A stretch of 64,000 nt of DNA from Physcia stellaris. Taxonomy: Eukaryota > Ascomycota > Lecanoromycetes > Caliciales > Physciaceae. Position numbers and translations under genes: made by a program. This document shows, in pieces, positions 34,379 to 45,487 of the stretch (position 1 is its first letter; each line of letters starts with the position of its first letter). The notes below the pieces were generated by a model that saw only the letters and a program-made list of their open reading frames with translations, was not told the origin of the DNA and made no database searches. The stretch is from contig JABSSW010000001.1 of the NCBI GenBank assembly GCA_018902385.1, positions 992,001-1,056,000 on the forward strand, read 5' to 3'.

Positions 34379-34537
34379 TCAAAACAGCCCCTTCTCCACT
34401 TCATCAAAGCACTCGGGACACTTGAAGTAACTCGGCAGCGTCGAGTTCCCGATGGAGGTACTGGTGCACGGACACCGGCTCGGGTGATAGGTGTGCGAGA
34501 CGTGCCCGCAGGCGTAGAGGTAGGTGTGGTAGCACAT
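34379..34537 (-). CDS. 52-aa Cys/His-rich micro-protein, member A of a family with three loci here
   Basis: Short intact frame of 53 codons. The start MCYHTYLYACGH, the middle SRCPC and the end FKCPECFDE give the ligand order C-x-H, C-x-H, C-x-C, C-x2-C: eight potential metal ligands in 45 residues. The same order occurs in the proteins at 43553-43945 and 46707-47096. There is no signal peptide, so the product is presumably intracellular. A TATAAAA box lies about 95 nt upstream. The shared order of ligands and the shared TATA spacing argue that this short frame is a real gene. A two-zinc fold is inferred; function unknown. Confidence 0.65.
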   Translation of the reverse strand: MCYHTYLYACGHVSHTYHPSRCPCTSTSIGNSTLPSYFKCPECFDEVEKGLF

Positions 34538-35254
34538 GCCCCTCTTGGTTCGAGTAAGTCTTCTTCGTGGTGGTATTGCGGGATTTATTCAGTCTGATTG
34601 TGGGGGGAAGGAGGAGAGGGGAGGGGGGGCTTTTATAGACAGCTTCTTCCTTGTGCTGAGCTGGGGTTTTGTGTGTTGGTAGTGATGGGATGTAATTGCC
34701 AGCGCAGGGAAGGTGAGGCCGTCATGCGAGAAGCTGAGAGTTTGTTATGCTGGCTGGGTTTGAGGTGTAGAGTGGACATATGCAGGTGACTTGCTGTTTG
34801 ATTTGTCTTGCCGGCGCAGATGATGACAAGGGACATGTATCTGCGTCCTGTTTGCCACTTTGTTCAGACAGTCCAGTCTTGGGGTGGCGGGACTTCTCGT
34901 GACTGATCGACTTTAGGAACAGGCAGAGATAGCATGATTTGGTTCACGTAGAATACATGGATGGATACACTGTCAAGCCAGGACTTCTCCTGGCTGTTTT
35001 CGCAGATGAGCCCCAAAACATATGTATCAGTGCAGGGTCTCGAGAGCTTGCTTGTCCCACCATTTTCAAAGGGATGGTGAACAGGCCATGTGTTTTAACA
35101 GCATCCAGATAGCCGGAGAGCTGGTTATGAGGCGAATCTTTAACAATTTAAGTAATACCATACCGTGGTATTGGAAAGGCGCACTCTACTACCATAGTCT
35201 CTAATATATAATACAGGAAAAAAAATGGGGAAACGATCTCTCATCATCTTGTCC
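34538..35254. other. intergenic; contains promoter of micro-protein A
   Basis: The first 110 bp carries the TATA box of the minus-strand gene and a G-rich tract. The remainder has no supported feature. Confidence 0.4.
34631..34637 (-). promoter_or_regulatory. TATA box of micro-protein A
   Basis: Minus-strand TATAAAA, 94-100 nt before the ATG at 34537, next to a G-rich tract. The spacing is like that upstream of the two related genes. Confidence 0.55.
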
Positions 35255-36457
35255 TTACAGCTGATCATCCGGTAAATGGGTATCCCCAAGATCGACTCGG
35301 ATCTGCCGATTATCACCTACACAATGAATCAGAAAACTGAATAAGATCTCTGGAACAGTGGGTTCTTTGTTATAGGTAGCTATCGATCTTCTGAAATCCT
35401 TTCCAGGCATTCTCAGTGCATAAGTGAGAGAAAGGGGACTTACCGAGTCCGTAAACCGTACCAGTCGTGCCCCGCTCCACGCACATGGTCTGAATATCTA
35501 CGCCCGCAGCCCAGATATCATACCAATTATCGATCGAGGATCCAGAAACCGGGTTCCGCGATATGAGCAGCTCGCAATCCTCTATCAACCATTAAAACTC
35601 TCGTACAGTAGTTGCACAATCGATAGGTCATATTACCTTTTTCATGATACTTGGGAAGCTTGCTATAGCCTGTTCTGGAGGGTCGATCCTTTTGATCGAC
35701 GAATTCTATGGTTTGGAGACTGGCGGGTATTTCTTGCAGCACTTGCTCACAAGCATAGGGCGAGACGATCTTTCGGGGGAGATTGACGCACGCGGCTTTC
35801 GACTCGTACTTGCTGATGACCACTGCGAGTTCACTGCGGCGACCTTTAAAGAGAGAGAGAAAGAGATGTATCAGTATAGCTGAGTCGCAGTGTGCCAAGA
35901 GAAATACCTCAGTATCCCTCAAGAGATATTTAAGTGGGATGCATTGAAGTGGTCGTAAGACTGTTATTTGAAAAGCGTTCAGCAAGGGGCAGAAGCTTGG
36001 ACTCACTGAAACCATAGATCGAACCTCCAGAAGTGAATCTCATATGTTCTTGCATGCACTTAACAATGATACCTCCAGCAGCATCGGAAACGTCGATGCC
36101 TCTTGTGATGTCTTCTATCACAACCGTGTCTCTGCGCTTGGCGCGAATATCGATCACACAGCGACCATCGTCACTCTGAAATCGGATAGGAATTGAAATA
36201 GATGGCGAGGTCGCTCGACTCCTGCTGGTGTACATCTCCTCCGAGGTTGTTCGTGGTATCTTGTCCCAGGCATTCCAGCAGCTTTCTCTGTTGGGATTGA
36301 CCCCATAGTTTCTGGGCAAACAGGAAATATGATCTGGACTTGGAAGATTAGGCAGGATGTGATTTGTAGATTTGTTGATGGCTACATTGTTCGAGAGAAG
36401 CGCAGAGCAAGCTGTTATCAGAATCAGAGCAGAAACGGGATAGCTTAGTACACGCAT
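35255..36457 (-). CDS. secreted protein with two tandem four-Cys domains
   Basis: Exons 36457-36007, 35960-35637, 35581-35444 and 35316-35255 close in phase to 324 aa. The Met at 36457 is followed by a signal peptide (MRVLSYPVSALILITACSA). Domain 1 has SCLPRNYG, ESCWNAWDKIPR, DGRCVIDI, DAAGGIIVKCM and a GGSIYG turn. Domain 2 repeats the plan: ACVNLPRK, YACEQVLQEIP, EDCELLIS, WAAGVDIQTMCV and a late YGLG turn followed by a short hydrophilic tail. Both halves match the single-domain protein at 24652-25092. The linker between domains is hydrophobic and pyrimidine-rich in DNA; a further intron there is possible, but none I tried keeps phase with good sites. Extracellular; function unknown. Confidence 0.7.
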
Positions 36458-37447
36458 GGGAAAAGCAGGATTTCTGATGTAATGATTTTCGAATTTAACC
36501 TTTACCAAGTGGCTTCGATGCTTCTCAGCGCGAATTTAAGATGAGCTGAGGATGCGGGCCGTCGCTTATGAATATATTAACCACGCTCGTCACTGTACGT
36601 CCTATCGAGTGTCGAGGGTTACTCCCACTGGCGCATACTGGCGGCTGTAAATGCTACGCTAAACGTTTGAATCGCGTGCTTCTGTATATTTATACATTGT
36701 AGTCGAACAAGAAACTGTCTTGGTGGCCAGATTTAATTTCTGTTTCTGGGTGCAATTCCTGTCGATATGGCGTTGGCGATGCTCAGCACTGCAGATACTA
36801 TGTGCAGCTTGTAGCCATTGCAGACGTAGTATGATTCCAACAACCGTGATTTTTCTCTTGTGGGAGCTCATATTGCGGAACGAGAATGGAAAGCACGAGT
36901 CATGGCAAGGCGGTTTCAGCATGGTGAACAGAGCATTACACGCACTCATTTGGACAGTTGGGACATATGCCAAGAAAACGAACATGAGTCTCTATTGAGA
37001 TTCTCGTGTGATTCTGAAGGTTCGTGACCCGTGATCAGGCTGGAGCATTGGAGCTTGTCTTTCGTTTTGAGAGCTTGGTCTCTATCGAAGACGAATGTGG
37101 ATCCGGTCTCGGAAAAAAGCATAGACAACACAATGAGTCAAGATTTCCGTTCGGATTCCGTTCCAAGTCGGGTAGTCGTCTGTCTGGTAGGAAAGTGAGC
37201 CACTGGATTATCAACTCACGAGGCACGAGTAAGTAAAGGCACTTCTCTTCGGGATATATTGTAGGCCACGCAGATGTGTGGGCTTCACTGCTGATATACT
37301 CCGATCCTGCCCTAAATAAAACCATGGCCCGAGCTCGTGGAGAATAAATTCGCTCTCGACGCCTTGGGACCTTATCTTGAGGACTCCGGGCCACGTACAA
37401 GGTACATGACCACATCCGAAAACAGTGACTCGATCTGAAATGTACAC
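36458..37447. other. intergenic, nothing recognised
   Basis: Upstream of the two-domain secreted gene and downstream of the PTH11-like gene. Short frames on both strands lack support. Confidence 0.35.
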
Positions 37448-38967
37448 CTAGAGTGAACCACGCGCAACGTGGACATCATGCCGAACATTAATTTCTGTAA
37501 GCAATGGATCATCCCGCTCGGGATCTGATGCTTGTCCGGATGTCATGATCTCTGTCTGAGTGGACACCTTATTGCTTGGCTGGAAATTAAGATCATTGTC
37601 GAGCCATCGGGAGTGGTGAGACGGAGTTTTCCTTTGCGGCATCTCAGACCCAATTCGGAGCTCCGTGTCGTTGCCTTGTCGTTGGTAGCTCGTGATAGTT
37701 CGGAGCCGTGATCCTTTCATCCGCACAAAATGCAAAAGAGGGCGCATGGTCGGCAGACAACCGCTGATGACGCCTACGGAAGGTTCGATCAACGTCCAGA
37801 TGAAAGGGTCGGTATAGTCCCCTGCTCAGGAGAAAGCAAAGGTTAGTCGCGATACTTAAAGCAACCATCGAGACTGGCAGAACGGGGCTCACTGACAGAG
37901 AGGATCCATTTTACTGGCTCGTGGGAGCAGAGCGAGTCTAAATATACTTGCAATAATGACACTATGATAATGTTAATAAGCGTCAGCTGATTTTTGACAC
38001 CTCTCAATGTTCGTTGAGAATAGAAATATAGGACGTACAAAGCACCGGTCAAGAAAGTTATGGACAATGCTATCTTCTGACCTATGGAAGTCTGAAGCTG
38101 CCATATCATCCGAAGAGGAAGACATAGCATGATAGCATCTGTAAGTATATTGACTATAGCGACTGCTACATAGAATTTGACCGCATCGACGCAGGTTGAT
38201 GGGATGGATATGTTCCAAAACCCATTGACGGGGCGGCATGAGAAAATCTGAATTGTGACTACAACAATTCACCATGCTGCAACAAGCCCAGCCACAGCCC
38301 GTGTAGCCAGTACGAACTTCGGTGTTGTAAACAAACGCTGATAGAGTAAAAGGATGGAGATCTTTATGGTAGTAATTGTGGTGGCATAGATAATTGAAGA
38401 CGAGAACAAAGTCTAGAAGAAGATAGTGTCAGCACCATTCGACCTTGGATCATCTATTATTGGCACATTGAGCAAACCTTAAGAAAGTGTGAATTATTCT
38501 CCGACGGTTTTGTCGTCGTATGTTTTCCTAAGCCAAGGTTGAGCTCTGAGTGAGCACAGTCAGCGAAGCCGGACACCGAACAACAGGTATATTTACGAAT
38601 GATAAGAAGGCCATAAGAACCCCAAGTCAATATCTATTACAGAGTCATAAGCCAACAAGCACGATCGTCTGCGAAGGTGGCCAAATATCACCAAAGCAAG
38701 AACAATAACATAGTCATCGGCACCGAGGGATATTCGGCGCATTCGTCTAGCCAGGAATCGTCCTCCTACAGAGAGGGTCGCTAATATGATGAATGGAATG
38801 GTGTTTCTTAGTATTTCAGGCTGGCGATTGTCCGACTCAATAGATGCCCTAGCACGCAATAAGCTACGGCTCCGGCAGCAGTGGTTTGATAGTAGCCCTA
38901 CATGATGTGCTGAAAAACGCTCTTCAACAGACTGCTTCGAACCAGCAAGTGGTTTTGTAGGGGTCAT
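37448..38967 (-). pseudogene. PTH11-like (fungal rhodopsin-type) integral membrane protein with an internal stop
   Basis: Six exons, 38967-38692, 38633-38597, 38545-38478, 38412-38039, 37961-37897 and 37821-37448, all in phase. Family signatures: RRISLGADDYVIV, a membrane helix with TTIKISILLLYQRLF, IFSCRPVNGFW, NILTDAIMLCLPLRMIW, ITFLTGA joined across an intron to F, IFRLALLPRASKMDPLW, DYTDPFIWTLIEPSVGVIS and GCLPTMRPLL; then a hydrophilic tail. Members are seven-span receptor-like proteins of the plasma membrane. Within exon 4 one codon reads TGA (38269-38271, minus strand) where the family usually has Trp (AAW-stop-IVVV). This is not in a homopolymer, so I regard it as a genuine G-to-A-type nonsense change and the locus as a young pseudogene or a null allele. 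The first exon boundary is uncertain; an earlier exon may exist. Confidence 0.75.
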
Positions 38968-40263
38968 AGAAGAATCACTATCGGAACGAAACGGGAATTT
39001 GCAAAGTCACGCAAGCACAGAGGGCCAGACAAATGATGTAGCTCTTGCGGTCAAAGGAGAATGAGATGAAATAAATAAGGTACAGCAATCAGAGATGGTG
39101 CATGAATGCCTCACCCAGATCGGAATGATATCGGTGTTGGCCCACATCTCGCCATTTCCTTTCTCTCTCTCGTGGCTGCGGAAGTCAGGAGCCTCTGTGC
39201 TCATGCAGTCTTGACCAATCGTTTACGGAGAAAGCTCCCATATGAATGCAAAGTTTGTTCCTCCCAGCGTAAATCGCGGAGGCAAATCATAGCCTGCATG
39301 GGCTTGTCTGCTATAAGAAGCTGGACCTGCTGTGCCTCGTGCGTACTTTCCCCAAAGCCTTGGCAGGTTACATCCTTCATACCAACCATCTTGGATAGAT
39401 GTATGATTTAGCGATTGCTATGTGTCTCGGAAGCACCGGCCCTCTTGGTACTTGTAGTTGATAATTCCCTGGTCATCCCAATCAATAACAGGAGGACCCA
39501 CGGTAGTGCTAGCGGACCGTCGGCTCGTTATCCGAATCTCCCATCTTGCGCCTAGCCGAAGGTCAAGACCCTCCTGCGCTAGTCGCTTCTGCGCCTTACA
39601 ACTCCAGGAAGAAGAGACACAGATTACATGTGTCCATAGACGGTAACGAGAATCGTCTCATAATTCAAGTAACAAGACAAATTCCTCTCTCTTGATTCTT
39701 AGGTGAGGAGAGTGAAACAGCGTAGCCCTCATAGAAACTAAGATCAATCAATTATCATGCAACCCTCGACACCATCTCATGCAGATTGGCGGCAGTGCAT
39801 GAACTACGACAAAGTCAATCTTAGCGGAGAGCGTTGTTTTGCAGCATTTGCTCGGACATGCTGCTAGCGAGGCAAGATTGACAAGATGAATCCAGACGCA
39901 AGCCGTTCTCTGGTCGACGTTGGACCGGACCAAGTGTCATGGTGAAGCCAACCACTATACTGCCGCGATAGCACTCAAAATGTCAAATGAGCCACACCAC
40001 CAATCGTCTTCGCTTAGAAGGACCACTTCGGATGGAGATCCAATCCCACGGCACGTACCGCAACTGCGTTTGCTATAAGGCTTGGCAGCTATAGGATTCG
40101 CTTTGGATGATTCCAATGGTCAAGCAGACCCTTCTACATCTGAATCTGTGGCCCCTTCCTTGAAGTTGGGGCATCAGTGTGATTGATATTTGATCTCTAT
40201 CACCCTTGGTGAATTTCAGGCCTGCCTTTCAGTCCTGTATCTCATTCCAAGGCCCGATTAAAC
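38968..40263. other. intergenic, 1.3 kb, nothing supported
   Basis: A minus-strand frame at 39007-39204 could be an upstream exon of the PTH11-like gene but has no convincing splice link. No other feature found. Confidence 0.35.
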
Positions 40264-42562
40264 ATGATGAACAGCTCATCTTGGGAGAATGTTGCCCAAG
40301 ATGTCCAGGAGTATCGTGATGTGACCTTGGATCACGTTGAGCCACCGATACCTGAGGTTCCCTCCCCTCTACCTCAAAATTCAATCGATCTTGCGCGAAT
40401 ACTTCTGTCAGAGAGAGAAACAGGCATTACAGAGACTTCTACGAAAGACCTCGTATCTTCTCTTGCATCGGCAAAATTGTCGAGCACTGAAGTTACTAAT
40501 GCTTTTTCCTTCGGCGCGCCGGACTGGCACAAAAACTCGTATAGAATTTCCAACTTCTTTCAAGTCATTGTCGCGTGTGTTGACTCCGTGTCAGACAAAT
40601 TGCATTACAGAGCTCTTGCCCCAAAGGGCTCTTGCGAGGGCCCAGGAGCTCGATGAGTATATGAAAGAGCATGAAAAGCCTCTGGGCCCGTTACACGGTC
40701 TTCCAATCAGCGTTAAGGAGCATATGGGCATGAAAGATCTAGGTCTTAATACAGGCTTAGCCGCGTGGGCCCAGAACAAAGCAGAAGGTGACGCTGTTGT
40801 CCTCAAAATTCTATGGCAAGCTGGATGCGTCTTCCACGCTCGAACGACGCAGCCACAAACCTTGGTATGTAAGAAGCCGTGCAGTGATGACTAACCAGTC
40901 GGAGATATTCAGTACTGTGAGCTTCGATTTCAGAAGAAGGAATACTGATGGTATGAATGTAGATGCAGCTAGAGACCTCAAGCAATCTATATGGTGTCAC
41001 CGTAAACCCCTACAACAGAAAATTGACCCCAGGTGGAAGCTCGGGTGGAGAAGGTGCCCTGCTTGGCTTTCGGGGAAGCTGTCTCGGCGTAGGCTCAGAC
41101 ATTGGTGCGCCATCCCTTCTCACGAACTACCAAACAACATTCTCATGATTTAAAGGCGGCAGCATCCGCGTCCCAGCAGCCAACAACGGCCTCTACGGCC
41201 TGCGTCCTACTACCCGCCGCATCCCACTGTTGGGAGTTGTCGCGCCGCAGGTCGGCTCTGGATACGTAGAGCCTGTAATTGGTCCGTTGAGTACAAGCCT
41301 CGATGGTATCAAGTTATTCATGAGGACTGTGCTTGCTGCGAAACCGTGGATGGATGACCCTAGCCTGGTTCCGCTGGGGTGGCGGGATGACAATTCCTAC
41401 CTCGACCGCGGAAGCGGTAAGAGATTGAAGGTCGCGGTTCTATGGAATGACGGAGTGGGTACGTAATCTTGGAGCTGATCGTCCGTTTTGTAACTGCGAG
41501 AACGAGTATATAGATGTGTTATGGGAGCGATGAGCTCACGAGACATATGTCGTAACTCCAATATTTCCCGAAAACGGGTTTGCTGACTGCTTTCTCACAA
41601 ATAGTGACACCGCATCCGCCCGTACAGAGAGCTCTTAAGGATGTCGTGGCAAGACTACGCGAAATCGATACGGTCGAAGTCGTAGACTGGGAACCGTACA
41701 AGCATGCCTTCGCGTGGGAACTGATCGTAAGCTTTGTTGTCTCCTTAGCGTAATGTCTGCCTGAGTAAGGCTTTCTCAACACTCCAAGATTGACAGACCA
41801 ACGAGGAGATTACAGCTGACAGTGCTACAGGCAAAATTGTACTTCGGAGATGGAGGCCACCAAATCAAGGAAGCAATTGCCTCGTCCGGCGAGCCCTGGC
41901 GCCCACTTGCACGCTTTATACTGCCCGATAACCCACATGCCCAGGAACGCAGCGTTGTCGAGATCCAAGACCTAAAGGTACAGAGAGAGCAATATTGCTA
42001 TGAATATGCCCAAAGTAAGCGTTTTTCCAAAGGAATCTCATATCTCTGATTCTGACATAGAGCCTTACAGAATGGGGCTCAACCGGGACGACCCGAGCAG
42101 ACAAAGAGGAGTCGGATGAAGGAATCATTGACGTAATACTCTGTCCGGCGACTCCTGGTGTAGCACCACCGCTGGATTCAAGCCGCTACTGGGGTTACAG
42201 CAGCCAGTGGAATCTCCTCGACTACCCGGCCCTTGTTTTCCCAGTCACAACCGTTGATCCGGCGTTGGATGAGCGAGATGAGGGGTACGAGCCGAAAAAC
42301 GAGCAGGATCGCTTCAACCATGAGCTCTGTAAGCTATGACTCCGCACTGTCTAGACTCTGCTGATGTGAGAAGATGAGGGACCGGAAAAGTTATGGGGCT
42401 ACCGGTTTCGTTACAGCTTGTGGGGCGACGGTATGAGGATGAGAAGGTGAGTTATTTGTGATATTTGGATGAGCATGTCCGGATCAATTTACTCCTTGAA
42501 TTGAACAGGTTGTTGAGGCTCTGGAGTACATGCAGGAGAAGCTTAGACTACCGTTCCATTAA
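40264..42562 (+). CDS. amidase signature family (acetamidase-like), one frame break in exon 1
   Basis: Nine exons: 40264-40538, 40595-40864, 40963-41104, 41156-41458, 41605-41726, 41831-42014, 42071-42328, 42379-42446, 42509-42562. Signatures of the Ser-cisSer-Lys hydrolases: [11 protein letters not shown] (catalytic Lys), [13 protein letters not shown] and GVGSDIG joined across an intron to [18 protein letters not shown]. The C-terminus [15 protein letters not shown] is typical. It would hydrolyse amides such as acetamide in the cytosol. In exon 1 the frame slips by one base at a T5 run (40503-40507); downstream the reading RRAGLAQKL joins TNCITELL as expected, so a six-T run would restore a protein of about 560 aa. 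The acceptor before 42379 is a GAG and is the weakest junction. Either a sequencing error or a recent pseudogene. Confidence 0.85.
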
Positions 42563-43552
42563 TTCTAACATATCGGTAGTGGTCAAGGCACATATCAGGC
42601 CACTACAGGGCTTCCTGATTGAGCTTCTCATCGTCCAGGTTGAGAGAACAGGACACGAGAGTACCCTCAGCTGTTTCAAATTCTGATCCAAGAAGAGGCA
42701 ACAGACGACACAAAAGCACAACTATCTTCAGTTTGCGTTGATAATATCCCGCTTTCTAATTCTCCTTTAATCCAAGCACGAGTTAAAAAGTCCGATGATA
42801 GAACGCCAGGCTGACTACATCGCCAATTTCTACACTGGTCCTACCGAGTATCAAGCAGCACACTCTACTTTACGTCTGACCATACATGTTACATTTGTCC
42901 TTGGCCAAAAACTGATCATTATCACGTCATCTATCCACCTGAGGACCTCAACTACTCTTTGAATACAGCAGTCTCCAGTTCGCTTCTTTCGTAATATCAC
43001 GGTGGATCGGGCTCTTGCCTGAGCGTCAATACCAAAGGCCTTGGACATTCTCTGTTGGCTCAGCGATTTCGAGAATCCGCCCTTCATTCCAGGTGCGTTG
43101 CATTTAACGCGTTCGAAGATAAGAGTAACCTCCAATTTAGTATTGGCATGTAGAAGCTTGATTGAAAATCAAGGACTGGCACCAAAACGGTGCAGTGGGT
43201 TGCGGCGTATAGAACGTCAACTGGACGATTACCCGACATGGGGCGACAACCAGAAAGATCAGACTCAGTCATTAATGATGAGGTAGACTCAAGAAGAGGA
43301 AATTATGGAAGGGAGCGTGAAACCGAGTAGGCAAGATTCGAAACCCATAGATCAATGGCACAGAAATACATACTCAGCAAAAATTTGATTTATATATAGG
43401 CACTCAGTATATCCGCATCTCACCTCCAGTCACAACCCGACACAGGCACAAACAGGACCACTGTTCCCTCGAAATGGAGGTTACCTATGCAAGGACAACA
43501 AAAAGGGGGAACAACATACCTGCTCACCCACCTCATCCGCAGCCAGCGCACA
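42563..43552. other. intergenic, nothing recognised
   Basis: Between the amidase gene and the convergent micro-protein B gene. Frames at 42851-43286 show no supporting features. Confidence 0.35.
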
Positions 43553-43945
43553 CTACAGCCACGGCCCGGGACAAGAACCACAGAACCCAACCACGAACCT
43601 CTCCCTCCCGCTCCCCTCCCCACAGCGACACATCTCCGGCTTCTCGCCCAGAGAGGTATGCCCACAGAGCCCGAAAGTGGTGGTGCAGGAACAGAGCGCC
43701 TTTCCGTCGCCGAATTCGAAATGGGAACTCGTTCCCGATTCCGATGCTAATGTTGATGTTGCCGATGAAACCGAGACGGCTCGCACCGACTCACAGGTAT
43801 CGCAGCAATCGTCGACGGTCCGGTGAGCGAGCAGCGCGTCGTCGCAGCGGCAGCGGTACGGCTTTTCGCCCAGGGTCGTGTGCCCGCAGAGACGGTGCGA
43901 GGTGGTGCAGTTGCAGAGGCGTTTGCCGGCGCCGAAGTGGAACAT
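43553..43945 (-). CDS. 130-aa Cys/His-rich protein with two tandem copies of the micro-domain, member B
   Basis: Intact single-exon frame. Copy 1: LCNCTTSHRLCGHTTLGEKP, then RCRCDD and DDCCDTCESV. Copy 2, about 70 residues later: LCSCTTTFGLCGHTSLGEKP, MCRCGEG and VGFCGSCPGP. Both copies begin FHFGAGK / FEFGDGK, so the duplication unit is about 55 residues, joined by a Ser/Thr-rich linker. The ligand order CxC, CxH, CxC, CxxC equals that of the proteins at 34379-34537 and 46707-47096. There is no signal peptide. The coding DNA is GC-rich relative to the flanks. TATA-like sequences occur about 90 and 150 nt upstream. Zinc binding is inferred from the ligand pattern; role unknown. The opposite-strand frames over the same DNA lack family features. 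Confidence 0.72.
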   Translation of the reverse strand: MFHFGAGKRLCNCTTSHRLCGHTTLGEKPYRCRCDDALLAHRTVDDCCDTCESVRAVSVSSATSTLASESGTSSHFEFGDGKALCSCTTTFGLCGHTSLGEKPEMCRCGEGSGRERFVVGFCGSCPGPWL

Positions 43946-45487
43946 TGCTTTGCTTGCGGGGCTCTGAACCGGTCAGAGCGATCGGTTGAATTTGGGGGGT
44001 TTTTGGTTGGGTCGTGTGAGTGTGTGTGTTGTATATAGTCGAGATATATCTGCTGATTTGGGGGGCAAGTGGGCGAGAGGGCTGGGCCGCTCTTATAGAT
44101 GGGTAGCTACAGGTGAATTATGGTGATTTTTCTTTGTGGTGTTTTGGGCATTCTGGGGGAGGAATAAAGAGTATAATGGTATTCTTGAGAGGTATGGTTG
44201 AAAAATGAAAGCCGTGATGGAATGCCATTGTGGAGATAAAGGAATAGAATAATAAGATTATAGGGCCTTTGTTCGGTCACGACTCGGATTTCCAACGTTC
44301 CTGCTATTCTCAGGACTCCGGTAAATGCAAAGGCTGTACTGCATAAATCAGTAAGTCATGGATTGGGATTGGGACAGGATGTTGTAATACTCAGCCAAGT
44401 AGCTTCGTCGAGTCTTCATAGTCACTAACTTGAGCACCGGATCTGCTCTGTCAGTGGCAAGATATTGTTGGAAGTGAACAAAGCATTGTGACGTGAACAT
44501 GTCCTTCTTTTCCGATGCTATCTGAAGTCGAGTACACGTCTGCACAGTAAGGACTTCGCCATTTCATGCCAGGCCAAAGGTATCTACTGTATAGGTGGAC
44601 AACTGATTCTCTATTTAAGATCGACCATGTTCTCCTCGCTTTGAATCCCCTGAGTATTCTGGGATTTCTATGTCGACATCAAAATGATATAGAAGACAAG
44701 TTCAAGCAACTTCAATAGTCTGCGGATCCTTTCTGTCGAGCTACATTCTCCTCAAGAGACCTGCGACTCTTGCCCGATCACTTCCACTGCCCGAAATGAC
44801 CAGTACACCTGCTGGGCTGCTGGTTTCGTATGCCAATACCTTAGGTCTTATGAGTGTGCCCGGCCAACAATTCCTCCGAGAATAGACAGCTAAATGCAAC
44901 TCGCTCAATGAGACTCAGAGAGCCGAAGGACATTTTCTTAATAGTACCACCGCTGGAAGTTTTAGGCCAGTTCTAGAACTTAAAAGTAGTCCTAATATTA
45001 TTGCCTCGCAATTATTGGCGACTAGGTTTTCGAAAGTCTCACTGGTGTATGAGTTCCGCGCTTCAGTCCGCTTTTGCGGCTATACAATTATACTCAGAGC
45101 CATGTACCCTTCCGAGCCGCTCAAGGCGAACGTCGTTCGTAAGTAGATCCCGCTCTTTGCCTGATGTTCGGGCTGTCCCGCGTGACAGCGCAAAGATGAG
45201 TGACTAGAGTCGTGCGCTTCTACAGCAATGAGAAGGTAAAGAGAATGTCAAACCCTTTAGGGTGGTCTATTGCCTTCCCGTCGTTCTTCTCCCTCTAATG
45301 ATAGCGGGCTTCCATAGATTTCCGCACACATTCGTGTAGACTTCGAATTTTCGGCACATAATACATATCGGATCGTGCCTTGATCGCTTTTCGGGATGTT
45401 GTTTGATATTCTCATAGATTTATAAGAGTCATTCCCTTTGGAGTGATTATAAAACACCTGTGTCTGTGAAACTTTGCCTTGGGCAGC
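43946..45487. other. intergenic, 1.5 kb; promoter of member B, otherwise nothing
   Basis: Contains TATA-like sites near 44032 and 44091 (minus strand) and a short GT run near 44020. No gene supported between 44110 and 45480. Confidence 0.4.
44032..44037 (-). promoter_or_regulatory. TATA-like box of member B
   Basis: TATATA, 87-92 nt before the ATG at 43945; a second minus-strand TATAAGA lies at 44091-44097. Which one is used cannot be told. Confidence 0.45.

Noticed and set aside
38546-38691. frame break as the reason for short exons in the PTH11-like gene
   Set aside because: Two short exons with good donor and acceptor sites join in phase and give family-like sequence; only the TGA codon in exon 4 is abnormal.
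42329-42378. second frameshift in the amidase gene
   Set aside because: An in-phase GAG acceptor at 42377-42378 gives the conserved [12 protein letters not shown] without any indel, so a second break is not required.
43474-43989. 171-codon Arg-rich plus-strand frame
   Set aside because: Antisense to member B of the Cys/His family; composition is simply that of complementary GC-rich DNA.
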